A stretch of 48,594 bases of DNA from positions 1 through 48,594 of the forward strand of contig NZ_PJAQ01000051.1 in NCBI RefSeq assembly GCF_002836775.1, written 5' to 3'. This document shows, piece after piece, positions 40,829 to 48,594 of this stretch (positions are counted from its first letter, which is position 1; every line of letters begins with the position of its first letter). The notes beneath the pieces were generated by a model. That model saw only the letters and a program-made list of their open reading frames with translations. It searched no databases and was not told the DNA's origin. This stretch comes from Colwellia sp. 12G3. Lineage in GTDB: Bacteria > Pseudomonadota > Gammaproteobacteria > Enterobacterales > Alteromonadaceae. The position numbers were made by a program, and so were the translations under genes.

Positions 40829-40918
40829 TTATTTTTAGGTATATTATGCTTTAGTCGATTATCTTTAGGTAGATTAGCTTTAATTCGATCACCTTTAGGT
40901 AAATTATCACTAGATACG
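40829..40918 (+). repeat. Three degenerate 30-bp tandem repeats upstream of minC
   Basis: Units at 40829-40858, 40859-40888 and 40889-40918 share the pattern TTATxTTTAGGTAxATTAxC, with units 1 and 2 also sharing a CTTTAxTxCGA end. All are exactly 30 bp. They lie in the 5' leader or promoter region of minCDE. Confidence 0.75.
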
Positions 40919-40949
40919 TTGAGTTGTCTTATTTAGGAAAATCTTCATT

Positions 40950-41681
40950 ATGGCAGATGCCAGCATTGAATTTAAAGGTACAAGTTTTACCCTATCTGTT
41001 TTACATTTGAAAACCTCAAAGTTAGCTGATATCCGTGCTGATCTAGAAAAAAAAGTAGCACAAGCACCTGATTTTTTTTATCTCGTTCCTATCGTGGTTA
41101 ATATTGAAAAACTAGAGTGTGCCATTGATTATCAATCGGTAATAACACTCATTGAAGAATTCAACTTCACCTTCGTTGGCTTTACTGGATCGGTAACTAA
41201 AGACCAACGTCAGCTTATTCGAGCGCTTGGCTTTTCTTTTGTGAATACAGCGAAAGCTAATGCCTCGACAAATACTTCGGAAAAATCTACTACATCTGAA
41301 AAAATAGACGTAGTAAAAAGCGAACAAATTGTCACACCACCTAAATCAAACTTATACACAGACAAAGTTCACCGTGGGCAAATTCGCTCTGGTCAGCAAG
41401 TGTATGCTAAAGATCAAAATTTGGTGGTAATTGGCTCAGTATCCGCTGGCGCTGAAGTTATTGCTGATGGCAACATTCATGTTTATGGCTCGTTACGCGG
41501 AAGGGCTATTGCTGGTGCACAAGGCCATCATAAAGCACAAATATATTGCCAAAAACTCGAGGCTGAGTTGGTCTCTATTAATGGTAATTATTGGCTGAGT
41601 GAGTCCATGGAGCAACACTGGGGCTCACCTGTATATATTCATTTGACTGACAGCGAACTAACGTCATCAAAACTCATTTAA
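40950..41681 (+). CDS. minC: Septum site-determining protein MinC, 243 aa
   Basis: MinC inhibits FtsZ polymerisation away from midcell and is brought to the membrane by MinD. Residues 1-105 form the N-terminal FtsZ-binding domain ([20 protein letters not shown]). A poorly conserved linker rich in Ser/Thr/Lys is followed by the beta-helix domain from about 145 ([39 protein letters not shown]) that dimerises and binds MinD. Length is standard. It is the first gene of minCDE, 28 bp before minD. Confidence 0.95.
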   Translation: MADASIEFKGTSFTLSVLHLKTSKLADIRADLEKKVAQAPDFFYLVPIVVNIEKLECAIDYQSVITLIEEFNFTFVGFTGSVTKDQRQLIRALGFSFVNTAKANASTNTSEKSTTSEKIDVVKSEQIVTPPKSNLYTDKVHRGQIRSGQQVYAKDQNLVVIGSVSAGAEVIADGNIHVYGSLRGRAIAGAQGHHKAQIYCQKLEAELVSINGNYWLSESMEQHWGSPVYIHLTDSELTSSKLI

Positions 41682-41709
41682 TTATTAATTTATAAAGGAT
41701 ATTCGGTCT

Positions 41710-42519
41710 ATGGCACGAATAATAGTGGTTACATCAGGCAAGGGTGGTGTGGGTAAAACGACATCAAGTGCTGCGATTGGTCTTGGTTTAGCGTTGAAAG
41801 GTAATAAAGTTGTCTTAATTGATTTCGATATAGGCCTTCGCAACCTGGATTTAATTATGGGTTGTGAACGACGTGTTGTTTATGATTTTGTTAATGTAAT
41901 CAATGGTGAAGCTACCTTAAATCAAGCACTGATTAAAGATAAACGCGTTAGTAGCTTGTCTATCTTACCCGCCTCGCAAACACGTGATAAAGATGCGTTA
42001 AATAAAGAGAATGTCGGTAAGGTGCTTGAAGACCTAGGTAAACTCTATGATTATATTATTTGTGATTCTCCTGCTGGCATAGAAGCGGGCGCAATGATGG
42101 CACTTTATTATGCCGACGAAGCGATAGTAACCACCAATCCTGAAGTATCATCAGTACGTGATTCTGATCGCATTTTAGGTATGCTAGCAAGTCGCTCACG
42201 CAGAGCTGAACTTGGTTTAGAGCCAATAAAAGAGCATTTGTTATTAACTCGTTATTCTCCTAAGCGTGTTGAAGAGGGGGAAATGCTTAGTGTTGAAGAT
42301 GTAGAAGATATTCTTTCAATTCCTCTGTTAGGTGTTATCCCAGAATCACAAGCAGTGCTTAAAGCATCCAATGCTGGCGAACCGGTAATTTTAGATACAG
42401 AAAGTGATGCAGGCAAAGCTTATCAAGATGTGGTAGATCGTCTTTTAGGTGAAACGGTTGATTTTAGATTTATACTTGCCGAGAAAAAAGGCATTTTCAG
42501 TCGTATGTTTGGAGGATAA
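41710..42519 (+). CDS. minD: Septum site-determining ATPase MinD, 269 aa
   Basis: The deviant Walker A motif SGKGGVGKTT (9-18) with its signature lysine, the switch region VLIDFDIGLRNLDLIMGCER and the CDSPAGIEAGAM segment identify MinD, the membrane-bound ATPase that recruits MinC and is released by MinE. The C-terminal amphipathic membrane-targeting helix is present (KKGIFSRMFGG). It lies in the minCDE operon, one base before minE. Confidence 0.97.
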   Translation: MARIIVVTSGKGGVGKTTSSAAIGLGLALKGNKVVLIDFDIGLRNLDLIMGCERRVVYDFVNVINGEATLNQALIKDKRVSSLSILPASQTRDKDALNKENVGKVLEDLGKLYDYIICDSPAGIEAGAMMALYYADEAIVTTNPEVSSVRDSDRILGMLASRSRRAELGLEPIKEHLLLTRYSPKRVEEGEMLSVEDVEDILSIPLLGVIPESQAVLKASNAGEPVILDTESDAGKAYQDVVDRLLGETVDFRFILAEKKGIFSRMFGG

Positions 42520-42520
42520 C

Positions 42521-42799
42521 ATGGCACTATTGGATTATTTTACCCGTAAAAAAGAAAAGCAGGTAACAACGGCTTCTAAAGCCAAGGAGCGCCTGCAAAT
42601 TATTGTTGCGCATGAGCGTAATAGTAGAAATAAGCAGCCAGATTATTTACCGCAACTCACTGCCGATATTCTTCAGGTATTGCGAAAGTACATTAAAGTC
42701 TCTGATGAAAGTTTTTCGATAAATCTAGATAAAAAAGAGGGTGACTTAAACGTATTAGAGCTAAATATTGAATTACATGATGAGCACATTACTGACTAA
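42521..42799 (+). CDS. minE: Cell division topological specificity factor MinE, 92 aa
   Basis: The start MALLDYFTRKKEKQVTTASK holds the membrane-targeting N-terminus, and AKERLQIIVAHERNSRNKQP the MinD-contacting helix. The C-terminal half (ADILQVLRKYIKVSDESFSI and ending ELHDEHITD) is the dimerising topological specificity domain. ATG 42521 lies one base after the minD stop behind GGAGG, so the longer frame that starts inside minD is not used. Confidence 0.95.
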   Translation: MALLDYFTRKKEKQVTTASKAKERLQIIVAHERNSRNKQPDYLPQLTADILQVLRKYIKVSDESFSINLDKKEGDLNVLELNIELHDEHITD

Positions 42800-42840
42800 T
42801 TTTTCTCGTTAGTATTGGCTATCAAGTTTTAGAGGTTAAA

Positions 42841-42905
42841 TAGAATAAAGAATGAAAATATCTGTTTCCAGCAAGCTGTTTTTGGTGTTTTCATTCTTTA
42901 TCTAT
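42841..42905. terminator. Bidirectional terminator between minE and ansA
   Basis: ATAAAGAATGAAAA (42845-42858) and TTTTCATTCTTTAT (42888-42901) are perfect 14-bp arms with a 29-nt loop, between two convergent genes. AT-rich, so strength is uncertain. Confidence 0.6.
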
Positions 42906-42935
42906 TGTTTACTTATCAACTATCAAAGGTAATAC

Positions 42936-43949
42936 TTAGGTAAGTTCGCCACGTAAGCTTATATCCATCTGTTGGCACATTTCATCATAGCTTAAGTTTT
43001 TACTTAACAAATAATGTAGCTTGGTTAATGTCGCTTCTAAGGTCATATCATGACCGCTGATCACACCCGTTTCACTTAGCGCATTACCTGTAGCATAACC
43101 AGACATGTTAACGGTGCCTTTAATACATTGACTGCAGTTTACCACCACAATACCTTGTTCTTTTGCTTTTCGTAAACAAGAGAGTAATGCCTCGTCTTGT
43201 GGCGCATTACCAACGCCATAGCTTCTTAAAATGAGTGCTTTTACCGGTTGTTTGATGACATTTTCAATGACGTCACTGCTTATACCAGGATATAGGTGAA
43301 CTACGCCAACGGGCTGCGGGGTAATCGTTGAAAGTTGTAACGGTTCAACTTTATCTACCGCTTGTGCGAGCGTACCGGCAACTAACTGAATATTGATACC
43401 CGCTTCAAGTAATACCGGCATATTAGGTGAGTCAAAAGCATTGAAACCATCCGCATAAGCTTTAATACAACGGTTACCACGATAGAGTTTGTTATTGAAA
43501 AATAAACTTACTTCACTTATGGGATAATTCGCAGCAATGTATAAAGCGTTTAGAACATTGACTTGTCCATCAGAGCGCAGTTGACTCAATGGAATTTGTG
43601 AGCCCGTTACAATAACGGGTTTACTTAAGTTTTCGAACATAAAAGATAAGGCTGAACTGGTATACGCCATAGTATCTGTGCCATGTAAAACAACAAAACC
43701 GTCGTAGTCATCGTAATTAGCTTTAATATCATCAGCGATGCGTTGCCAATCACTGGGTGTCATGTTTGATGAATCGATTAATGGCTGATACTCACTGATG
43801 GTGAAGTCAGGCATTTCACTACGATGAAATTCAGGTAGGGCATTTATAGATTCAGTCAGATGACCTTTAGCAGGAACAAAGCCTTGAGTGCTTTGCATCA
43901 TACCAATGGTGCCGCCAGTGTAAGCAACGTAAATTCTTTTTTTCAACAT
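42936..43949 (-). CDS. ansA: Type I (cytoplasmic) L-asparaginase, 337 aa
   Basis: The enzyme hydrolyses L-asparagine to aspartate and ammonia. YTGGTIGMM (10-18) holds the first catalytic threonine, and VLHGTDTMAYTSSALSFM (about 87-104) holds the second threonine and aspartate. TGSQIPLSQLRSDGQVNVLN is conserved in the type I family. There is no signal peptide, so it is the cytoplasmic form. It converges on minE with a shared hairpin between them and lies downstream of sppA on the same strand, with a terminator between. Confidence 0.93.
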   Translation of the reverse strand: MLKKRIYVAYTGGTIGMMQSTQGFVPAKGHLTESINALPEFHRSEMPDFTISEYQPLIDSSNMTPSDWQRIADDIKANYDDYDGFVVLHGTDTMAYTSSALSFMFENLSKPVIVTGSQIPLSQLRSDGQVNVLNALYIAANYPISEVSLFFNNKLYRGNRCIKAYADGFNAFDSPNMPVLLEAGINIQLVAGTLAQAVDKVEPLQLSTITPQPVGVVHLYPGISSDVIENVIKQPVKALILRSYGVGNAPQDEALLSCLRKAKEQGIVVVNCSQCIKGTVNMSGYATGNALSETGVISGHDMTLEATLTKLHYLLSKNLSYDEMCQQMDISLRGELT

Positions 43950-44210
43950 AACTTTAACTACTTATTTATTCGATCGTTAATTCGAAAAGCTAATTTGATA
44001 GCGATTAGCTTTTATTTATAGGAAATATTATATCCTAGCAAGCAGGAATGTTGCTATAGAACTAAGTAGAATAAACAATGATATACCGTACCAATCAAAG
44101 TCCACGCTGAAATATGTATCTTAAATGGTAGCGAGTATATCTTCGATAGGGTGCTTAACAGTGAATAGTTTTATTTTAGCCTTGGGAGTTTACGCTTGTG
44201 GGTTAAAGAT
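43950..44210. other. Promoter side of ansA, no gene
   Basis: No reading frame of value. An AAAGCTAATTTGATAGCGATTAGCTTT palindrome-like segment (about 43986-44012; arms AAAGCTAAT and ATTAGCTTT) lies about 40 bp upstream of the ansA start and could be an operator or a hairpin in its leader. Confidence 0.45.
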
Positions 44211-44242
44211 AAAAAGGTAGTTAATTTCTTAACTACCTTTTT
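44211..44242. terminator. Strong terminator downstream of sppA
   Basis: AAAAAGGTAGTTAA (44211-44224) and TTAACTACCTTTTT (44229-44242) are perfect 14-bp arms with a 4-nt loop, with A/T tails on both sides. Confidence 0.85.
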
Positions 44243-44299
44243 AAATACCACTTCGTAGGATATTTAGTGTTTTATTTTTTGGCTGAGCCTAGTGTTTTT

Positions 44300-46207
44300 C
44301 TAGTTACCGCAGGCAACACATAATGTATAACGGCCTTGAGGATCATTAAACTGGTTCATTTGCTCTACCTCAGTTTTCATCATGCTAAGGAACTGTGACA
44401 ATGGCTTGTTATTCACCGCATTCGAGGCTAAATCAATAGCCACATGTTCAGGGCTAGTGGTGAATAAGCTAACCAATGATGATGATTTACCAAGTAATTG
44501 CTGCATTATTTTATTGCGTGAAGATTGCTCTTTTTCAATCAATAAAGTGTCGTAATGATCCAGTTTTGCTAGCTCTGCTGCGGCGACTACTGCATCCGTT
44601 AAATTACCTAGCTCATCAACTAAACCTAGCTCTTTTGCTTTTTTCCCTGACCAGACACGACCTTGAGCTATTGCATCAACTTGTTCTAGGGTCATATTAC
44701 GATTACTAGCAACTAATTGAATAAACTCTTGGTAACCTCTGTTTATCGATAATTGGAATAAGTTTGCCATACCAGGGGTAAGCGCTTGAGTTGGACCAAA
44801 ACCAGCAATATCGGTAGTACCGACACCATCTGTGTATACTCCCATTTTGCTTAATGAGTCTTCAAAAGTCATCATCATACCAAAAATACCAATGGATCCT
44901 GTGATAGTAGAAGGAGCGGCGAATATTTTATTCGCTGGGGCTGAAATCCAATAACCACCTGACGCAGCATAAGTGCCCATTGAAGCAACAACCGGTTTAC
45001 CTGCTTTTTTCAGTAATTCAACTTCTTGACGAATAATTTCTGAAGCGTAGGCGCTACCGCCTGGGCTATCAACACGTAAGACTACTGCTTTAACATCATC
45101 ATTATTTCGTGCTTTACGCAGTAAATTAGCTGTACTGTCACCACCTATAGTACCAGGCTTCTGTGTACCATCTAAAATAGTACCTTTGGCAACAATAATG
45201 GCAACTTTATCACTAGCGTGGTTAGATATTTCAGTTGTTTCATTTAAAACTGAGCTGGTTGCAGCGATGTAATCTTGGTAACCAATGTGACTATAGCTAT
45301 TACCTTTTTTATTCTTTCCGACTAAATCGATCAATTGAGCACGCATTTCTTGGCGCGATTTTAAATGATCAACCCAGTTATTGTTAAGTGCATATTTAGC
45401 AAAGCTACTCTCTGCCGCGCTAAATTTAGTGACTAAAACATCAATGTTCTCATCAAAGTTTTCTATGGCAAAACCACGACGTTTTGCTACATCTTCTTTG
45501 TATTGCATCCATAAGTCAGCTAACCAAAGTTTGTTGGCTTCTTTAGCGGCATCAGACATGTCATCACGGATAAAAGGTTCAACAGCAGACTTAAATGTGC
45601 CAACACGGAAAATGTGCTGATTGATTGATAGTTTTTCTAATGCTGATTTGAAGTACATTTGATAGCGGCCATAACCATCAAGTAACATAAAACCTTGTGG
45701 GTTTAACCAAATGTTGTTGGCTGTACTGGCTAAGTAATATTGGTCTTGGGAGAATTGATCACCAAGAGCAATAACTTGTTTGCCTGACTCTTTAAAGTCT
45801 TCTATCGCTGCGGCAATGTCTTGTAACTTAGTTAAACCCGCTTTATTCATACCTTGTAGTTGTAAAACTAATATTGCCACCCGATCATCTTTTTTGGCTT
45901 TACCAATAACATCAATAATATCGCTGAGCAAAACTTCCGGTTTATCATCCTTTTGTTCCATCGCTTCAGATAAAAAAGCATCCATAGGGTCAACTTCACG
46001 TTTTTGTTCTACTACATCACCTACAATATTTAATACTAAAGCCGTTTTTTCGGGGACTTGAAATTGTTCTTCACCACTGGAGAATACGCCAATAAAGGCG
46101 AATAATAGTATAAAAAACACTAGGTTTACTATTAATGAGCGTGTAAAGCTTAATACGCTCCAAAGCGAAGAAACGAACCGTTTTATAATGCCTGGATTAT
46201 TGTTCAT
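44300..46207 (-). CDS. sppA: Signal peptide peptidase SppA, long (67K) type, 635 aa
   Basis: SppA degrades cleaved signal peptides in the inner membrane. One N-terminal helix (about residues 25-43) anchors a two-domain protease of the long type. The catalytic dyad is split between the domains: Lys206 in RVGTFKSAVEPF and Ser416 in GTYAASGGYWISAPANK. LRVDSPGGSAYAS and ITGSIGIFGMM are also conserved. The length matches E. coli SppA (618 aa). It has its own terminator and is divergent from the DoxX gene. Confidence 0.95.
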   Translation of the reverse strand: MNNNPGIIKRFVSSLWSVLSFTRSLIVNLVFFILLFAFIGVFSSGEEQFQVPEKTALVLNIVGDVVEQKREVDPMDAFLSEAMEQKDDKPEVLLSDIIDVIGKAKKDDRVAILVLQLQGMNKAGLTKLQDIAAAIEDFKESGKQVIALGDQFSQDQYYLASTANNIWLNPQGFMLLDGYGRYQMYFKSALEKLSINQHIFRVGTFKSAVEPFIRDDMSDAAKEANKLWLADLWMQYKEDVAKRRGFAIENFDENIDVLVTKFSAAESSFAKYALNNNWVDHLKSRQEMRAQLIDLVGKNKKGNSYSHIGYQDYIAATSSVLNETTEISNHASDKVAIIVAKGTILDGTQKPGTIGGDSTANLLRKARNNDDVKAVVLRVDSPGGSAYASEIIRQEVELLKKAGKPVVASMGTYAASGGYWISAPANKIFAAPSTITGSIGIFGMMMTFEDSLSKMGVYTDGVGTTDIAGFGPTQALTPGMANLFQLSINRGYQEFIQLVASNRNMTLEQVDAIAQGRVWSGKKAKELGLVDELGNLTDAVVAAAELAKLDHYDTLLIEKEQSSRNKIMQQLLGKSSSLVSLFTTSPEHVAIDLASNAVNNKPLSQFLSMMKTEVEQMNQFNDPQGRYTLCVACGN

Positions 46208-46431
46208 AGTTTTATCTTAAATAGGTTTAAATGAAAAATGAGTTTCATGACTATACTACCTTAATGTTTACCAAAACTTAACATCAGGCCTTAGCTAGAT
46301 TGTAACTATTTATGGTAAATATATTTTTACCGACTATTTATTACAATTACACGGTAACGTGCAAAAAAATTGAAAGACTTTATCGGTACAATCGTTCTTA
46401 TTATTAATCGTGTTATTTATTTCATAAGACT

Positions 46432-47136
46432 ATGACTATGCAAACGTTACAACATTACTACCAGTGTTTTTTAGTACAGCTTAAAAGCTATGATGGTATT
46501 CCTGCCTTATTATTAAGACTATACCTTGCGCCCGTATTTATCATGGCTGGTTTTAGCAAAACACAATTACTTAGCGAAGAGGTTACCGGCTTTAGTGCCT
46601 TGATGGCTGATCCTAATATTATTGCTTGGTTTGGTAATAGTGACTGGGGTTTAGGGCTACCTTTTCCCGCATTACTGGCTAATTTGGTCATTATTGTTGA
46701 ATTCTTTGGCGGTTGGTTATTATTAATTGGTGCGTTCACACGCCTAATTAGTATTCCGCTTATGTTTACCATGATAATCGCCGCAACTTCAGTTCATGCG
46801 GAGAATGGTTGGTTTGCGATCACCCCAACGAATAGTGAAATTAGTGCAGCAAATGTTGCTACTTGGCTTGGTGTTGATAGTGCACAAACGAGTCTAGATA
46901 ACAGTAACGAAACAGCAGAGCGGCTTGAGCGCATGCGTGAAATATTAGCAGAGCATGGCAATACCGAGTGGCTGTATGAAAAGGGCAATATTGTGGTGTT
47001 AAATAACGGTATTGAATTTTCTACAACCTATTTTATTATGTTACTCGCGTTGTTTTTTATAGGCGCTGGGCGCTATACCAGTGTTGACCATTACATCGCT
47101 AAGCGCTTTTTAATCGTCGAGAGAAGATTTAGTTAG
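46432..47136 (+). CDS. DoxX-family membrane protein, 234 aa
   Basis: LLLRLYLAPVFIMAGFSKTQ (about 25-44), LANLVIIVEFFGGWLLLIGAFTRL and a last helix with FIMLLALFFIGAGRYTSVDH follow the DoxX pattern of four helices. A soluble insert of about 70 residues (ITPTNSEISAANVATWLGVD to NGIEF) sits between helices three and four, which makes it longer than the usual 150 residues. DoxX proteins are linked to redox or thiol stress in some bacteria; the role here is unknown. It is divergent from sppA. Confidence 0.85.
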   Translation: MTMQTLQHYYQCFLVQLKSYDGIPALLLRLYLAPVFIMAGFSKTQLLSEEVTGFSALMADPNIIAWFGNSDWGLGLPFPALLANLVIIVEFFGGWLLLIGAFTRLISIPLMFTMIIAATSVHAENGWFAITPTNSEISAANVATWLGVDSAQTSLDNSNETAERLERMREILAEHGNTEWLYEKGNIVVLNNGIEFSTTYFIMLLALFFIGAGRYTSVDHYIAKRFLIVERRFS

Positions 47137-47157
47137 AAAATGTTTCATATGAAATTT

Positions 47158-47193
47158 AAAGCCGAACGACTCTGAGCGTAGTTCGGCTTTTTT
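47158..47193. terminator. Bidirectional terminator between DoxX and EamA genes
   Basis: AAAGCCGAAC (47158-47167) and GTTCGGCTTT (47181-47190) form a perfect stem with a 13-nt loop and a T run on the plus side. Confidence 0.85.
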
Positions 47194-47223
47194 AATAAAA
47201 ATCATTCATATTATGCTATGAAC

Positions 47224-48120
47224 TTAACGACTGACTTGTTTCTTTTTAAAGCGAGGAAGTAAATGGCCAAAGTGATAAATACTTAAGCCTAATAGCACCA
47301 TAAACGCACCAACTAGCAGTTTGTCATTAATCACCTCACCATTTAAGACTGCGCCTAAGGTTAGGGCGACAATCGGAGTAATTAACGTAATTAAGGTAAC
47401 ATTGCTTGCTGATAATTTTTGTAACACAGTAAAGTATGCGTAAAAACCAATCAATGAACCAAATACGCCTAAATACAGTGTTGCCCACAGTGACTTTGCT
47501 TGCCATGTATCAATCGGTAAACTGCCATCAAGTATTAACCAGCTCAATAAAAATAGCGGCGTAGCAACCGTTAACGAACCCACGGTTGTCGCTAATGGGT
47601 GAATTGCCAATGAAACACTTTTGACTAATACACCACTTAAGCTAAAGAAGAATACCGCCAATAAGATAAATACTACGCCGTAAATACCATCATCTGCCAA
47701 GTTAAAGTTGTCAGAACAAACCACCGCTAAACCAAACAGTGAAATAGCCATCGAAATTTTTCGAATACCGCTGATCTTAGGCTCCGCTAATATTCTCTTG
47801 GCTAATATGGCAGAAATAACCGGCGACAAACCAAACACCAGTGAAATAATGCCGGAGGACAAATAAGTGGCGGCTAGGTATGAGCAGAGCATGCCACCAA
47901 AAATTCCTAATGCCGAATAGGCATATAACGTTAATGCTTGTTTGTGCCAAGGAATATTGATTTTTCGAACTTTAATTACGAGTGCGCCTAATACTAAGGC
48001 AATAAGCATTCTAAGTAATACCGCTAAACTCGGGTTAATTGATTCGCTACTCCACACTATACCCAATGGGGTGGTAGACCATATTAATAGTACCGCCAAA
48101 TAGGCAATTGACACTGACAT
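47224..48120 (-). CDS. EamA/DMT-family transporter, 298 aa
   Basis: Ten hydrophobic helices form two EamA repeats; the first begins AYLAVLLIWSTTPLGIVWSS and includes SSGIISLVFGLSPVISAILA, the second includes SLSGVLVKSVSL and LSASNVTLITLITPIVALTL. Such transporters export metabolites or amino acids; the substrate is unknown. The start ATG 48120 follows AAGGAGAGTAAA on the minus strand. A hairpin with a T run and a small reading frame lie upstream of it. Confidence 0.9.
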   Translation of the reverse strand: MSVSIAYLAVLLIWSTTPLGIVWSSESINPSLAVLLRMLIALVLGALVIKVRKINIPWHKQALTLYAYSALGIFGGMLCSYLAATYLSSGIISLVFGLSPVISAILAKRILAEPKISGIRKISMAISLFGLAVVCSDNFNLADDGIYGVVFILLAVFFFSLSGVLVKSVSLAIHPLATTVGSLTVATPLFLLSWLILDGSLPIDTWQAKSLWATLYLGVFGSLIGFYAYFTVLQKLSASNVTLITLITPIVALTLGAVLNGEVINDKLLVGAFMVLLGLSIYHFGHLLPRFKKKQVSR

Positions 48121-48212
48121 TTTACTCTCCTTGTTTACGTTTAAAATTTAGCTATTATTTTCAGTTTTAAAGTAAGGCAGACAGTTGCGGTTTTTTGTCA
48201 GGTAATGATGGG

Positions 48213-48248
48213 AACAAAAAAGCCGCAAGAGGTAATTTTAGCGGCTTT
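48213..48248 (-). terminator. Terminator-like hairpin upstream of EamA gene
   Basis: On the minus strand AAAGCCGC (48248-48241) pairs with GCGGCTTT (48226-48219) and is followed by TTTTG, a good Rho-independent terminator. A downstream ACAAAAAACCGCA (48198-48186, minus strand) could pair instead with TGCGGCTTTTTTGT, which allows two exclusive folds. Confidence 0.65.
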
Positions 48249-48287
48249 AAAATTTAACTAATTAATGATTAGATTAACTATTACTTT

Positions 48288-48419
48288 TCAATGTTCCGCA
48301 TAGGGTGGCCAATTTATCTGGCGCTTAACTTGCCACAGTCGATTGACCACAAGTTGATAGCTATTAGCTACCGCTTGTAGGTTTCGAGTATTGATCATGG
48401 CGAGTAAGGTGCTTTGCAT
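48288..48419 (-). CDS. Possible 43-aa protein upstream of EamA gene
   Basis: A minus-strand frame from ATG 48419 to TGA 48288 encodes a peptide starting MQSTLLAMINTRNLQAVANS with a tryptophan-rich end (RLWQVKRQINWPPYAEH). No strong ribosome binding site is visible. It ends 40 bp before the terminator-like hairpin, as a real gene would. No family recognised; it may be a remnant. Confidence 0.4.
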   Translation of the reverse strand: MQSTLLAMINTRNLQAVANSYQLVVNRLWQVKRQINWPPYAEH

Positions 48420-48594
48420 TGTTTAAGTAATCTTATTGCTATTTAAGCTAGTTATTGTTGCGTGTTATTTTACAATTCAGTTACGATTGATACTGGCGGT
48501 TGTTCAAAATGAAGTCAAGTATAAATAAGGATTAATCAAGATATTATTATTTAACCTGAACTCTGGATAATGAGTGCTTGATATTTAAGCGAAG
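48420..48594. other. Window end with a short dispersed motif
   Basis: No gene. TTAACCTGAACTCTGGATAA at 48551-48570 closely matches TAACCTGAACTTCGGATAA at 8922-8940. Confidence 0.4.

Noticed and set aside
40747..40949. 6S RNA gene downstream of zapA
   Set aside because: The segment is AT-rich with tandem repeats and lacks the long self-complementary rod with a central bubble expected of 6S RNA.
1..48594. Prophage, tRNA, rRNA or CRISPR loci
   Set aside because: No phage structural genes, no cloverleaf tRNA with a CCA end, no rRNA sequence and no regularly spaced repeat-spacer units were seen on either strand. The cloverleaf repeats are far too long for tRNA.

Overview
The window is AT-rich gammaproteobacterial chromosome. 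The gene families point to a cold-adapted marine member of the Alteromonadales, most like Colwellia or a close relative (inference from gene content and base composition; no rRNA or marker gene proves it). Recognisable core genes are minCDE, zapA with its ZapB-like partner, sppA, ansA, trmK, an AGCS alanine/sodium symporter and a DUF349 protein. I see no tRNA, rRNA, CRISPR array, intact transposase or integrase.

Region 1 (1 to about 12.7 kb, fading out towards 19 kb) is an integron-type cassette array with no integrase in view. Short plus-strand genes alternate with attC sites of about 100 bp. Each site has a central palindrome (AGTTGGC ... GCCAACT), an inner TTCGCT-like box and a 3' end in GGCGTTA. 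The first five sites are well preserved; later ones decay. Cargo: small membrane proteins, lipoproteins, a membrane-anchored thioredoxin, an M-ring (FliF)-like mini protein, a DTW-domain protein, a DUF1254/DUF1214 protein, several GNAT acetyltransferases, a DinB-like protein, a double CDGSH protein and a lipoprotein form of RidA. Past the last clear site come a SUKH protein, a YkgJ-type cysteine cluster protein, an M28 peptidase, a histidine phosphatase, VOC and DUF1330-like proteins and a TlpA-like thioredoxin. trmK is the only clear minus-strand gene in this half.

Region 2 (19 to 37 kb) is ordinary chromosome: an M14 carboxypeptidase, an AGCS symporter, a scar holding fragments of an AraC regulator and an RND efflux pump, a DUF349 protein, a very large TolB-propeller/amidohydrolase protein, a MYG1-family protein, and a TonB-dependent receptor divergent from an AraC regulator with two direct repeats 21 bp apart between them.

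Region 3 (37 to 48.6 kb) starts with a single Sel1-repeat cassette carrying its own attC site, far from the array. It continues with the cell-division block (zapB-like/zapA, then minC-minD-minE), ansA, sppA, a DoxX protein and an EamA transporter. Two copies of a 267-bp repeat flank the zapA segment, and a third, diverged and longer copy lies at 16.7 kb. Each copy has terminal inverted repeats enclosing two long hairpins, so a strand could fold into a cloverleaf. Between copies the stem sequences change while pairing is kept.

Most worth a second look: the M-ring-like cassette gene with its in-frame stop, the cloverleaf repeat family, the array without an integrase, and the isolated cassette at 37.6 kb.
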